Assembly: GCA_000611775.1 (NCBI GenBank)
Contig: KK106982.1
Span: 3,515,404 to 3,579,403 of the forward strand
DNA: 64,000 nucleotides
Reading direction: 5' to 3'
Source: Umbilicaria muhlenbergii
Taxonomy: Eukaryota > Ascomycota > Lecanoromycetes > Umbilicariales > Umbilicariaceae
Part shown: one piece after another, positions 34,146 through 45,802 of the stretch
How the letters are laid out: every line of letters begins with the position of its first letter
How positions within the stretch are numbered: the first letter of the stretch is position 1
Program-made: the position numbers and the translations under genes
The notes under the pieces: model-generated
The model's input: the letters and a program-made list of their open reading frames with translations, nothing else
Told to the model about the DNA's origin: nothing
Database searches by the model: none

Positions 34146-37133
34146 ATGAAAAGCAAGGTCAAGGCCAAGAACGCTGCCAAACGCACAGCTCGTCATAATG
34201 CCAACGAAGCTGCGAGGGAACCGGCCAAACGTCTGCTGGTGCGGCATGACTTGGAATCACGATCTTGCAAACTTCTCGGTGTGGCCCCACTCAACAGTAT
34301 TGCCTCGATGATGGGGTGGTTTGAAGACTTCTCCGCTACCGTGCTGATGGGACCAGCGGGGACAAGCTCAAAGTACTTTGCAGAAGGTGGACCAATGCCG
34401 ACAGTCAAGCTTCTACGCCAATTCTTTTTCTGGATTGCGGACAGCCGCGAGGGAAGATTGGGTCCTAGTCTGTGTCTTGTATCAATGGAGGGCTACGCAC
34501 GACTAATGTTCGCTGCTGTTCGACATCACAACCATGGTATGGAGAAGGAGGTTACCGATCAAGTTTTGTTCTGGATACAAGATGAGTTGCGTCGTGAGCT
34601 TGACCTCAACCTTGAGCATAGGACGAAGTCAATGGTCTATGCAAAAGATGTTACTCTTATCCTACAGTGTCTTTTTCAACCTCTTCATCTAGTCTCCTTT
34701 GGAACTCTCCGCTCTGTACTCTACCTGGCCTTGTTCATCAACCTTGCCATCGATTCTTGTGGCAGAATCGGGGAGATTATACCCACAGACGCTGACCGCG
34801 AAAAGGAATGCTTGCACTGGAATGATGTTGATTTTTACATCCAGCGGGTTGACGGAGTCCTTACTTTCGCTGCCAACGTCACCTTCAAATGGCTCAAAGG
34901 CATGCGAACGAAGCCTCACGAATACAAGACAGTCTCAATCAGAATACTACCACCTCATCTTGCTTTAGAAGATAGTCTCCGGCTTCTTATCACCCTCGCA
35001 CTTGTAGAAGGGCATTTCGAGGACGTTGGGTCATGGCAAGACTTTGAATGTTTGGAGGTTGGATCTCAGCTGTTGCACCTGCGTCTAAGAGAGAAGTCTC
35101 TTGAACTACCGGTCCTCCGCGGTGTATCCATGGACGGAGTTGTCTCAGATGTGCCTCTACACAAGAGTGGTGTCTGGAAATGGCTGGTAAGACTCGGGCA
35201 AAGAGCAGGGTTCAAAGACGGGCTGACTAGGTAATGTACACTTTTCTTAACTTTCAAGCTCCGCAGTATAACTGATTATGTTGAGTAGCTACTGCTTTCG
35301 AAGGGGATTGCATATACACTCGAGCTCACCCAGTCTGCCGAGACACGAAAGTTTCTTATGGGTCATAGAGTTGGCAGCAGGGTATACTCAGAGTATCAGT
35401 CTAAAATCTCTACCATCGATTTCTAGTCAATCGTTCGAGACTCAGACTCTGTGGACGTCAAAGATATGTCTGCTATCTCCTTGGCGCGCACTTCGGATGT
35501 GCTCAAAGTATTTTCAAAGAAGGGCTTTAACGACATCAAGTCCGATCCACGATATGCAGCACTTGCAGATGACGTTACATCCAGAATGGACACAATTATA
35601 CTAAGGTACCGCAGTATTCGAGCTGCCAGCACTTCCGGAACTATCATCTACACTGCCTATAGACAAGCTGTCATTGAGAAAGAGGCAATGTTTTGCAAGC
35701 TTGCTAGACTCACATATAAAGCAGAGTATGACGCTTTTGCAGCACAAGCGTCTTGTGCGCTTCCGGACGCTCAAATCTCCTCGGAAGTCAATCAGTCTTC
35801 ACTCACGTCAATGAGTGAGTATAGTTGCCCTAGGGAAGAAAGTGCACTACTATCCCGTGAGCCATCGGCGGATTATATACTGGAGGAAGATCTTGGTGAC
35901 AATTCTGTCAGCCCCCAATCACTCGAAGATAGCATAACACCCTCCTCAGAGAGCTTTCTGAATGACTTTGCCGCATTCTCCAGGTTGTGTGTAACCGATG
36001 GTATCGATAACAGTGACCTTGAAAACAGTGGCGGTCCCGATAACTCACCTGAGCAAATTGAAGACGCTGATTCCACGAGTGTTGTGGGGGATTTCGACCT
36101 TGTTGAGTCTGACCTATGGAGGCTTCATGCTCTTTCTACAGATAGTGGATACAACGCAAAAGCTAATCCAGGCAGTGTAAGGACCATCACTGCTGGGACT
36201 CTTCTTTTTGAAGGCTTCTATGACGAGATCTTGCAAAGTACTTTGACTGACACTGAGCTGTCAGACATGATGGTTTCCTTCTTCAAGATCCTTCATCCCC
36301 TGGACCGGTATCCAACGAGGTTTGCTCCACCTGCCGGGACGCACAACTGCCCTTTCTGTGGCATCGAGCTCAACAAGACCAATGTTAGGGTCTACTATAA
36401 ACATGTTCGCGGTTGTGCCAAGGAGGAAGCGTTGAAGGAGGCCAAGCTGCAATGGGACGCTCGTCCCTTGCCAGGATTATGCACCTGGAATAGGATCAAG
36501 GGAAGTCGTGCTTGCAAAGAAGAGGTGCTCAACACCCGCGCTGAGCGCTTGCAGCATCTGATGCGGCATCTCAAGAAAGCAAAGTCCGCAAATCGATTCC
36601 CTTGCCGCTTTAGTGATTGCATCGATGGCACCGATTTTGACAGCGCTGAAGAGCGCAATGAGCACCTTCTTGCAGCCCATGATATCATTCCATTCTCCTC
36701 TCACCAATCTCTCTTCTTCTTCTGCTATTACTGCGAGGATTTCATCTTTGAGACCGCACAGACGACAGCAAGGGAAGCTCACTACAAGCTTCATCTTCAG
36801 AAAGGACTTACGAATGCAAAGGACTTCGGCTACAATGGCGTGGTGGTCTCGCTGAGGCAGCTGGTCCCGTACTTGTGTATCTTCTGCCTTCACTGATCAG
36901 AACTCCCTGCTGAGCAATGACTTCAAAGTCAAGATGAAGTGCATCTGATGACAACACACGTCTCCAAAGACCATCTATTGAAGATACCTACCGGGACTCT
37001 TACTTTCTGCTCAGCCTCACTATCGTCTGGCGCGGAATCTCCTTTGTGCAAGCATAGTCAAGCTATGACCCGTGAGGAGCTTGCACGTCATCTCAGGGTT
37101 GTCCATTGCATTAGGACTACCCCGTTACCGTAG
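34146..37133 (+). pseudogene. Broken DUF3435 tyrosine recombinase (Starship-captain-like)
   Basis: Recognisable DUF3435-type protein: an N-terminal tyrosine-recombinase domain and a C-terminal Cys/His-finger region. Exon 1 is 34146-35230, intron 35231-35288, then coding sequence resumes at 35289. Box I reads SCGRIGEII, box II SYCFRRG, and further on FLMGHRVGSRVYSEYQSK supplies the His and Tyr region. Finger-like parts include CPFCGIELNKTNVRVYYKHV and SPLCKHSQAMTREELARHL. It is inactive: two bases rather than three lie between the FRRG and AYTLEL codons (35307-35310), a frameshift. In-frame stops follow at 35424 (TAG), 36894 (TGA) and 36918 (TGA), each explainable by one C-to-T change. Captains sit at the 5' end of giant Starship elements. 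Here conserved uL3 follows at once, so only a relic or solo captain remains. Confidence 0.75.
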
Positions 37134-37482
37134 AAGCGAAAGCGAGAAGAGGTCAAACAGCCGCTTGCAGAGAAGTCCACCAACACTCTTATGAGAGAGT
37201 TATATCCCCAAGGTCAGGCTTCGAAGCAATAGGAAATCGAGGATATCGATTCGGACATGGAAAGGACTTTGGGAGAGAATGGAGACGTGAGAAAAGGGAG
37301 AGTTAGTGGTTGCGTCGGGGCTATGTGCTTTATCTCGATGGCTACTGGATTCATTGCTTGTAAATTAGAGGATGTGGGAAAAGTACTTTGCAAGAGGCTA
37401 CGTGGAGACATGGGCATGGACGATGCAGAAGCTTAGACAGCAATAGCATTTGCTACATAACTAATACTAGCAACAAGAGAGC
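37134..37482. other. Spacer between pseudogene and uL3 3' end
   Basis: Unique sequence, no supported ORF. May include the outer part of the decayed recombinase gene or element. Confidence 0.45.
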
Positions 37483-38759
37483 TCAGACTGCAACGTCCTT
37501 TTTCAAGACTCCTACAAAGGTCTTCTTCTCCGCCGGGGTCTGATAGGCACCGTGACCGAATTTCGAGGATGTGTCGATCCATTTCAGCTCGACCTTCTCC
37601 AAGGCTTTCCGGCTGGTATGTGTGAACATCGACTTCCGTAGTGTCATGATCCGCTTCTTGACACCGGGTACTGAGCCCTTGAGAAGGACGAAGTCGTTCT
37701 TGACCGCTCCGTAGCGGACGAAACCACCCATTCTGAGACAAGATTAGACTCGTAACATCGGGGCATACAGATTGAGACTTACGGTGTGATTTGCTTCTTT
37801 GAGACGTCGAACTCAGTCGAAGCGCTTCCCTCATCCTCACCCTTGCCAATGCGGTAGACCTTGTGGTTGACCGAAGTACGGTGGTGGTATCCGTCCTGAC
37901 CAGCACGAGCAACGGTCCACTGCACGTGCGACGGGTGCCAGGCACCGATACAAGCAACCTTGCGGAGACCCTTATGCGTCTTCCTTGGCAACTTCTTCGT
38001 ACCCCATCTGCTTGTAACACCCGAGAAACCGTGACCCTTTGTGACCGCAATGCAGTCAACCATCTCGTCCTTCTCGAAGATGCTGTCAATCTCGACCGGC
38101 TTTTCGAATAGGCCCTGGCCGAATTCGACTTTGTCGGCCACGCTACCACCGTTGACCTGGATCTCCATCAAATGTGCCTTCTTTTGCTTGAGAGGTGTCT
38201 TGCGGATTTGAGTGTGAGCGAGAACGCGGACGACAGTGCAGTACTTCTTGATGCGCTCAAGTTCGCGGGTGATTGACTGGCCAGAGCTCTCGGAGTGCTT
38301 CTTGGCGTATTTGGTGAAGGCCTTCTTCTTTGACTTGTACCAGTTCTTATAGAAGCGTCGCTTCACTTCGTCACTGAGGTGCTCCGCCCAGACGGTGGTG
38401 AGGGATCGGAGACCACGGGGAGTCTCAATGTAACCGACGAGACCAACAACAATCATCTGCACGAGGAAGTGTGAGCCCAGATCTCAATCCTTGCGTATTA
38501 GGTAGCCTACCGGAGGAGTCTCAATGACCGTCACGGCCTCGACAATCTCCTTCTTGTGCATCTTCGCACCTGGTCTGTCAAGGTCACGGACGATCGTGGT
38601 CATGCCGGCCTTGTAACCCATCGCAGCGGTGAGGTGGACAGGCTCCTTCGGGTTGTCCTTCGGGAACGACTTGACCTTACCGCGGTGACGGCTGGCACGC
38701 TTCCTCGGTAGGAAAGCGAGCGATCCATGTCGAGGCGCCTCGAACTTACGGTGAGACAT
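37483..38759 (-). CDS. RPL3: Cytosolic ribosomal protein uL3 (L3)
   Basis: Large-subunit protein whose finger reaches the peptidyl transferase centre. Three exons, 38511-38759, 37783-38456 and 37483-37732, with introns of 54 and 50 bp (gtaggc...gtgcag and gtaagt...tctcag). The protein is 390 residues, the eukaryotic length. Start [20 protein letters not shown] is invariant in the family. [20 protein letters not shown] and [20 protein letters not shown] carry the W-finger and the histidine methylated in yeast. [15 protein letters not shown] follows, then [21 protein letters not shown] at the last junction. Introns near the 5' end of the gene are typical of fungal ribosomal protein genes. Confidence 0.97.
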
Positions 38760-39657
38760 CGCGGCGTTGTTGTTGCCGTTGTCGATTGTTGAAGTGCTGG
38801 TCGTCGAATCCGTAGGTCGTAAACTTTTAGAAAGTTGTGTGGGCGAAATCGCTAGCGCCTTGGGTTTCGCTTAACTTGGAGCCCTACTGCTACAACTTCC
38901 AAGCTCGAGCCAGGCACCAGGCATATGGACAAAAGAAGTGGCAGTCTCCAGCTGGGGCCCTCTCTTCAAGGTCAGGATAGCCAAAGCAATGCTTCAAAAC
39001 CCTTGACGCGGATGTTGTAGAGATTCATGGCTTCGATCAAGTCTCATTAACCGGTCCTCCACCGGTCTTGGCTATTGAGTGGCAGAAGGGATCCCCAGCC
39101 GAGGACTGCCGCTTGTTTTGTGTACACGCCTGGCACAAGCGCAAAATCAGTGACAGTCTAGAGCAAGAGAGCCTGAGGAGTCTCTCAGTAGCAAAGTAAT
39201 GATAGTGATCCGTTACATCAACAGTAGCTACAACTTGCTTCTGTTACGCCATCGAAACTTACTACTGATACACCAAAGAAGTCCTCAAATCAAAAACCGA
39301 CACTCAACTCGTTGCCGATAGTGAGGTCAGGAGAACGGATAAAACAAGTGACAATGTTCAATTAGAGACCTGATCGAAGGGTGGAGTAAAAATGTCTTTG
39401 ATTCAAGTGTGGATGCCCTAACGTAAAAGTCCTTTCGCTCGAAGTGAGCTAGAACTGCCACATATCCCATCCATTTGCCAGCGCCATAGTAATGCTCCGT
39501 GACCTAACGCGCTCTTGGAAGTTACCGTATATGCCATCATCACAACCAGCCAGCACAAGTCCCAGCGCCTCTGCAGTAATCCACCATCGACAAATTGTCC
39601 CTATTGGTCTCAAATATCACAAAAGCTCCCTGAACTCCATATCATCCAAACAATCCA
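38760..39657. other. Upstream region of uL3 containing MITE copy 2
   Basis: Promoter side of RPL3, then the inverted-repeat element at 38917-39136, then unique sequence to the 3' end of the next minus-strand gene. The element lies about 160 bp upstream of the RPL3 start codon. Confidence 0.55.
38917..39136. mobile_element. MITE-like element, copy 2 (best preserved)
   Basis: Left arm ccaggcatatggacaaaag then aagtggcagtctccagctgg (38917-38957). The right arm ends gtgtacacgcctggc (39095-39136), and its reverse complement reads ccaggcgtgtacacaaaac then aagcggcagtcctcggctgg. The two arms agree at most of ~41 positions, giving a 220-bp non-coding inverted-repeat element. The same arms recur at 20131 and 41838, and in part at 57284 and 58527. 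Confidence 0.75.
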
Positions 39658-40627
39658 TCATCGCACCGCTCTCTCTAACCACACTTCCCACCACCACCTC
39701 ACCCCCATCACCGCCGAGACTCCGTCGTTCCTACTATCTCGCCCATCCGGATCGCCTAAGATTGCGGCATAGCACCAGAAGGCGGCAGCTACCCACGCTG
39801 ATACGGCAATGCCCAGTGCATAGATTGGCGAGAAGAGGCTGATGAGCACAAGCATAGAGGGATTGTGTGAGACCGTAATGATAGGTGAGTAGATGAGGCC
39901 AAGTTGAGTGTCTATAGGAGGGGCGAGGTAGCGGATAAGTTGTGAGGAGAAGTTGGCGCGCGTTGTGCAGAAGCAGAAAGGCGAGAGGAGGATTAGAAGG
40001 AGGAGAGCGAAGAGGGTGTATAAGCTAATTAGGATGGAGACGAGGGGAGAGAGGAGGGATAGATAAATCTGCATACCGGATACGTGAATAACGATGGATT
40101 GCACGCGGGAGGGATGATGGACTCACAAGGATCCAAAGAGCGTGATCTTCTGGGTCTGAGTCTTCATCTGTTGGAGTACCTTGGTTATAGGTTACCGCAG
40201 CAGGGCGGGCTCTCGACGTGGGTTCTCGAAAACCTGGAGTGGATAAGGACTGCTTCTCAGAATCGTAGTAATGCCGTTCCGCACCTCCTGAGACGTTTTG
40301 TCCTCCATACTTCGACAAGTCACAAGGTCCTCTATCAGCGCTCCTGTCTAGACCACCTTTCACGCTTGGTGGTGGAGAGTAGGAAGCAGTAGAAGAGGCC
40401 GAACAAGACTGCGGAGACTCCGGTGAGGGGAGACGGGAGGAAGCCGAGGCATGATGTTGTTTTGAGTAGGAAGGTCCATCTTGTGGAGCATTGATGCGAG
40501 TAAGTGGTTTTGCGGTGGTGTGTAATTTGGTTGGTATCTGTTGTCCTTCATAGGGCGATGAAGGGCCTAGAACGCAGGCTTTCTCGTTGTAGTCAGGCTG
40601 GGGCGCATTGGAGGGAAGTTGGACCAT
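39658..40627 (-). CDS. Conserved membrane protein with disordered N-terminus, unknown
   Basis: Two exons, 40127-40627 and 39658-40068, with a 58-bp intron (ctt/gtgagt ... tatgcag), encoding 303 residues. The first ~165 residues are hydrophilic, Ser/Pro-rich and probably cytosolic (MVQLPSNAPQPDYNEKACVL, RLPSPESPQSCSASSTAS). The second half has three or more membrane segments: WILIYLSLLSPLVSILISLY, TLFALLLLILLSPFCFC, SMLVLISLFSPIYALGIAVS and AWVAAAFWCYAAILG. It ends in a Trp-rich cytosolic tail (GVRWWWEVWL). I recall this layout from uncharacterised Pezizomycotina proteins but no function. An upstream ATG at 40642 would add five residues. Confidence 0.7.
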
Positions 40628-41166
40628 GACGACACCGATCATGAAACACTGCAAGCGAAGTCGCGATGCGGGTATGATCAGACGGGAATGACTGCAGTGC
40701 GCATTGAAAGAAGCGATTAGAGATTCATCGCGAAAAGGGATGTCCTACTTGTCCCATATATGCTCCATCGCAATTGCTCGGGAGGTGCAATCCCAAGCAT
40801 CGGCGAGGAGGGAGTCGTCGGAGTGCATGGCCGTCTTGGCTGGCAGCGAGAAGACGTTTCGGGGGGGGAGGCATGGAAGCAGACGAGCCAAGAGTCTTGG
40901 GGCTTGGGAGAAGGAAGAGAAATCACAGTGGTGCAAATGCCACGTCCGCTTGGCTCACTGATTTGCCCTCATCTGACCCATGCCGGCTTGGTCCTCTTGG
41001 CACCGAGGGGTAAAAGCGGCTTGGCTCCACTGCGCAGAGTGCAGAGTCCAGACAATACCTGACCAAAGACGGGCAGGGAAGGGTGAGGGACGGGCAGGCA
41101 AGGTCAGGTCAGGTGTTCCGTCAGCTATCTTGTGCCCGTAGCGGCAGTCATCGAGGCCTGCGACGC

Positions 41167-41265
41167 TGCAAAGCCGCAAAGCCGCAAAGCCGCACCGGGA
41201 CCATTGATGCCTGGGGGTTCTGAGCCTGGGCCTGGGCAACGAGCCTGGGCAACGAGCCTGGGCAA
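41167..41265. repeat. Adjacent 9-mer and 13-mer short tandem arrays
   Basis: Three copies of gcaaagccg and, about 35 bp further on, three copies of gagcctgggcaac. Both are near perfect and non-coding. Confidence 0.85.
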
Positions 41266-41837
41266 CAGGCATGGATGATGGGCAGTCATAACGTGTGGCC
41301 GATGGCCCATCCGGTGGAGGCGCCCCAGCGGCTGCCCATCTCTTGGTGCCTTGGCGGCCGAGGAGGAATGGGACATCCGCCGCGATGACGTGCTCGGGGT
41401 TCATCGCTGGAATCACTGGGATGATGTTGGGGGCAATACTCCGGAGTATGGAGAAACATGGAGGATATCGTGGTAGAATTACTCCGTGTTCTCACAGCCA
41501 TGCGCCATGGTGGAGCACCGATGATCGTCTCGCAAAGTTCCGTAGGGTCGCCTGCCTTTCTTTGCTCCAGATTGCCACCTATCAAACTGGATCATGCATC
41601 TGAGCCTTGGCGCAGCCGGCCACCTGGCACTTCAGAGCAGAGAAATATGGGGGTCCCTCAGCAGTGAAACGATAACTAACAGCACATGGCCGTTCTGTAA
41701 CGGCAAGAAGGTCGTGCGAGAGCTCAACGACGTCGACTTTCAGCGTCGGCGCATTTCTTCGTTAAGGAAATATTTGAGGGGGTTTTTAATTGCCACCCAT
41801 TTAGATGATTTGCCTGACAGAAGTCGATCAATCAAGT

Positions 41838-42022
41838 GTCAAATGTATAACCAAAGCAAGTGGCTATCCTCCGCTAGGGGTCTCATCGACTACTCAGTAA
41901 TCAAGAAATTTCGAGGAACGTCTGATCATACACTCCAAGGATTTTGGTGTCGCCTTCACTTATATGTTATCAAGAGGGTCCCCTGTTGGTCACTGCCACT
42001 GATTTTATGCATACTTTGGTGT
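41838..42022. mobile_element. MITE-like element, copy 3
   Basis: The left arm is caaatgtataaccaaagc then aagtggctatcctccgctag. The right arm holds cactgccactgattttatgc and ends atactttgg; its reverse complement starts ccaaagtatgcataaaatc then agtggcagtgacc. The arms correspond to each other and, more weakly, to those of the copies at 20131 and 38917. About 185 bp, non-coding. Confidence 0.55.
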
Positions 42023-42276
42023 CACAGATACAGAAGCACGTCTCGGGATCAACTTGCGTATCCTGTAAACCATCTTAGATGTTCCTAAATCCAATACTCA
42101 AACACTGCTATGCTTAGCCTCGCTCTGGGGTCTCATAACCCCCTCACCACCAGCGTAGGCCCTACCCTTCGGAGAAAACAAAACTCCTGCCGCTGAACAT
42201 CCGGTAAGGATGCATCACTGCCATCACCGTATACACATGCGTTCCTAATACAAGACCGAGAAATAAATAATGCCCC

Positions 42277-45128
42277 TCAAGGTTCGGTTTTCGAAGGTCC
42301 ATTCATCATAGCCCTCTGCGGACTGTTCCTCCCACCCGACCCGGCAGCGAGCCTCTTGTCATCTTCCCCCTCGTCATCGTAATCCTCATCCACTTCCATC
42401 TTCCTCGCTGCTGCCTCGTAAGGTTCTCTTCGCTCGTCGCGGGGCACCTCTGCCATCGGCGGAAGATGCTCTTGTTGCGGCTGTTGATGTGGTGCCTGGT
42501 GCATCGAGGGTAGCGTTGGCGGATGGTGAGCTGCATCAGACGGATGGTAGTTCTCATTCGCACGCCGTTGGTCTTCACGGCGAATTTCAGACGAAGTACG
42601 CCTGTGCCTTTCACGAGGTGACGGCACTCTTTCGGGAGACGGTGCCCGGTGATGGTGATGATCATCTAGCCTGCCTCTGGAGTCACCATTTGCAGGCTTT
42701 TTGTTCGAAATCTTATAGTCGTCTTCGGGATCGAGAGGACGCTTGAAACCAGTAGGTGGGCGATCGTCTCTGTCGCGAGCAGCGGCAGCTTCAGCAGCCG
42801 CGAGTGCGGCGGTTGGTGGAGGAGCCCCGGCCGCAATGCCTCCGGGTTGTGACGGATTTGGGTGGTGTTGGTACTGTTGGTGGGGATATCCAGACCCAGG
42901 CGACGGTGCTCTATCGTCAATGATGGGCCTTACTTCGGGGGGAGGACTGTTTCCGCGGCCATAGGGGGGCATCGGGCCGGGTCCACTGTGATTGCCATTT
43001 GGAGGAGGTGCGACACCAGCGGAGGGGGCACCGTAGTTCGGATTGGAGATTCGGTTCGGTGCTTGCTGCTGCGGTTGAGGCGGTGCTGGTTGAGGGAGTC
43101 CTTGCTGTCCTGGATAGCTGGGTGCAATGCTATTCATCTTAGGTGACGGCGATGGACGTCGGACGGGAGTATGACGATGTGGTTCTTGGTACGGTCTCAT
43201 AGGTTCCTGACGGGGACTTGGTTGCCTCGGTGGTGGTGGCGGTGGTCTGATTGCATCACGCTGATCATATGGGTTGGGAGGTTGTGGCTGCGGATGTTGA
43301 ATTTCTGCCAGACGTCGATTCCAATCGGTTGCTGGACCGGGTGGGGCAGGACCGGGGCCTTGTGGTCCTGGCGCACCAGGACCCGGGACGCCCCATTGTG
43401 GTCCAGGAGGAGCTCCCACGCTCGCTGCTTGATATTGCTGGGGATGGACATCTTGCGGCATGGGAGCACTGTGCTGATTCGGCATTCCAGTCGACTGCCC
43501 GTTGTTACGAAGAAGCTGCAGTCTTGCCTTGATATGGACGTTCATTGGGTCGAGGTCAGCGGCGCGTTGATAAGCGTCCAGTGCGTCCGTGGTTTGGTTA
43601 TTACATGACTCGTACTAGTATGTTTTCAGCCCTGTGAAACAAATAGAGGAACAGTGCAAGGCAAACATACCAAAGTCCCAAGGTCGTACCAGACTTCGGA
43701 GATATACGGGTTCAAACGAATCGCTCGGGAATATGCATCCAGGGCGTCACGGTACTGATTGATTTGGTAATACAAAACACCGATCGAGCACCAGAATGTC
43801 GGATTGCGCCCGTCTCGGTACACGGCTTGCTGGTACGCCTCATACGCCTTGGAATACTTTTGCTGTGACATGTAGCAACGACCAAGGAGATACCAACTTT
43901 GTGCGTCCGAGTTATCTTGTTTCAAAATTAGTGAAGCTGTCCACGAACACATGCATTCACTTCAATGTCCTTACCTGAATTGACAGATTTTTCCAAGTAC
44001 TCGATAGCGTGCTCTTGGCTACTAAAACTCGTGCTCTGCTGATGATGCAGCCAACCGAGCTGCTGCAAAACCTTGGCGTGATTTGGATCTCGTTCCAGAA
44101 CGCGGCGGTATGCTGCCTTTGCAGAATCGTACTACAGTCCCAGCCGTCAGTAGGACCATTGGGAGGATAGACTTGACGACAGCTTACATCCTTCTGCTGC
44201 TCATGGACGTGGCCGATCTGAAACCAGATGTCTTCTTCCGTCAACGGTCGTGGAGGATCTGTGACGATATATTTGAAGCACTGCAAACAGATTAGTATGT
44301 GTTTTCGTCCAAAATTTGAACGGACGTAGGTACCTCTAAACTTTGGTTGTACTTTTGCTGCTGCTTATAGATTATCCCAAGTCGGAAATAGATCTCATTC
44401 GCCTTCTCGAAGTCAGGTTGCATTCGCATGACCTGCGAAAAGGCTTCCTCTGCATGCTCGAGAGAGCCATAGCGGTCGTAGAGAATGCCTATCCCGTACC
44501 AAAGTTTCGGTTCCTGTTCAAGTCAGCATGACCATTTCATCCCATCTAGTAATTAACATAGCATACTTTTGGGTCCCTCAGATGGTAGAGTGCTTGCTGA
44601 TATGCTGAATACGCTTGTTGAAGGTCCTCCATCATTAGGAAGCAGTGCCCTTTCCGGGTATCAGCTCTCGTACTTCTATGCGTTTATGGACGTTTGAGGC
44701 TTACCAAGACTGCCCCAAACTTCGCCATTTGTACCATCGAGCTTCAGTATACCTTGTAAGTATTCCACTGCTCTTGGAAAGTTCTCTTTGGTCCTCAGGA
44801 TACAAGAAATAGCGTTCATGGCCTGAATCGAATACTGGTTGTGACGCATGGCTTGTTCATAGGCACTGACGGCACCCTCAAGATCCCCCATGAGCTCGGT
44901 CAAATTTCCTATCAGGGGTGTTAACTCCATCAACGTCAATTGCGGACAGTCGGGGAGATTACCAATCTGGAGCCACACAGCTTCATTGAGCTGAGCCATG
45001 TGCTGAGGGGTGATTTTGTGATGCGCCTGCATCGGCATATGGCCGTTAGCTTGGGGGTGAGCGCCGGGTGGGCCATGATGAGGATGAAGGCCACCAGGCG
45101 GTGAAGCCTGTGGATGGTGGCTGGCCAT
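42277..45128 (-). CDS. SSN6: General transcriptional corepressor Ssn6/Cyc8 (TPR protein)
   Basis: Ssn6 partners Tup1 to form the global corepressor recruited by DNA-binding factors. Seven exons: 44705-45128, 44567-44649, 44334-44513, 44188-44280, 43975-44131, 43671-43915 and 42277-43614, giving 839 residues. Six introns of 53-59 bp restore the TPR register throughout. The N-terminus is His/Pro/Gln-rich (MASHHPQASPPGGLHPHHGP). About ten TPR motifs fill residues ~45-400 (AVSAYEQAMRHNQYSIQAMN, KLWYGIGILYDRYGSLEHAE, VLQQLGWLHHQQSTSFSSQE, DALDAYSRAIRLNPYISEVW). The rest is Pro/Gln/His-rich and disordered, with KRPLDPEDDYKISNKKPANG as in filamentous-fungal orthologues. A 4.2-kb gene-free region lies upstream. 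Confidence 0.96.
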
Positions 45129-45777
45129 CGATGTTGCCTCAGTCGAGACGTATTATGTGTATTCGGTGCTACTTGCGGCGGGTCCCTGCTGGATTTGCCT
45201 TTGCAACACGACTTGGAACAGGACACCGAAGTTTTGGGAATGCGACTGCTGTTGCCGAGGTTGATTTCGATATATGGCCTCTAAGACCTCGATGCGGACG
45301 TCCCGGAATGGGACCTGGGTAGCAATTGATGAATTCGGCAAGCCTTGGGGGGTCCAAGACAGAGCGAGACGTTGTGCTTCGCGACGTTGGCTCGGGGAGA
45401 CTTGGGAAGGCAGACTGGAGCTTTACACTCGAGCCGGTTCGAGCTGAGCGGAGACGACTTGCTGGCCAATCAAAACAATGGAATACTAATATTGGACGGA
45501 ATAGTCAGGATCAAGCACGATCCGCTCAATCCGACAATGAGGTGCTGAGGGGCGCCGCGAGGAGAGTTGAGCTGAGCAGGCGATGAGGCTGGACACGCAG
45601 CCGGATGATGTCTACAGAGCGAGGCGTGCGACAACGGGGGAAAAGAGGGACGGCCGCTGGACCTCTGAGGTGAGAAAGCCAAAGGCTAGGGGAAATACCA
45701 CTAGTGCCGCGCTAGTGCTAGCGCCTTGGGGAGGATGCTCCCTCGTCGTCTCTCATCGCTTGTTCACGTAACAGGCT

Positions 45778-45802
45778 ATACGCTATACGCTATACGCTAT
45801 AA
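45778..45802. repeat. CTATACG heptamer array
   Basis: Three to four copies of ctatacg. Non-coding, inside the gene-free region upstream of SSN6. Confidence 0.85.

Larger units (their letters stand above)
40643..42276. other. Intergenic with short repeats and MITE copy 3
   Basis: Contains a 9-mer array gcaaagccg (about 41167-41193), a 13-mer array gagcctgggcaac (about 41220-41265), and the inverted-repeat element at 41838-42022. The 164-codon plus-strand frame at 41594-42088 runs across the element and is not credible as a gene. Confidence 0.55.

Noticed and set aside
41594-42088. 164-codon plus-strand frame
   Set aside because: It runs through an inverted-repeat element and shows no family or domain.
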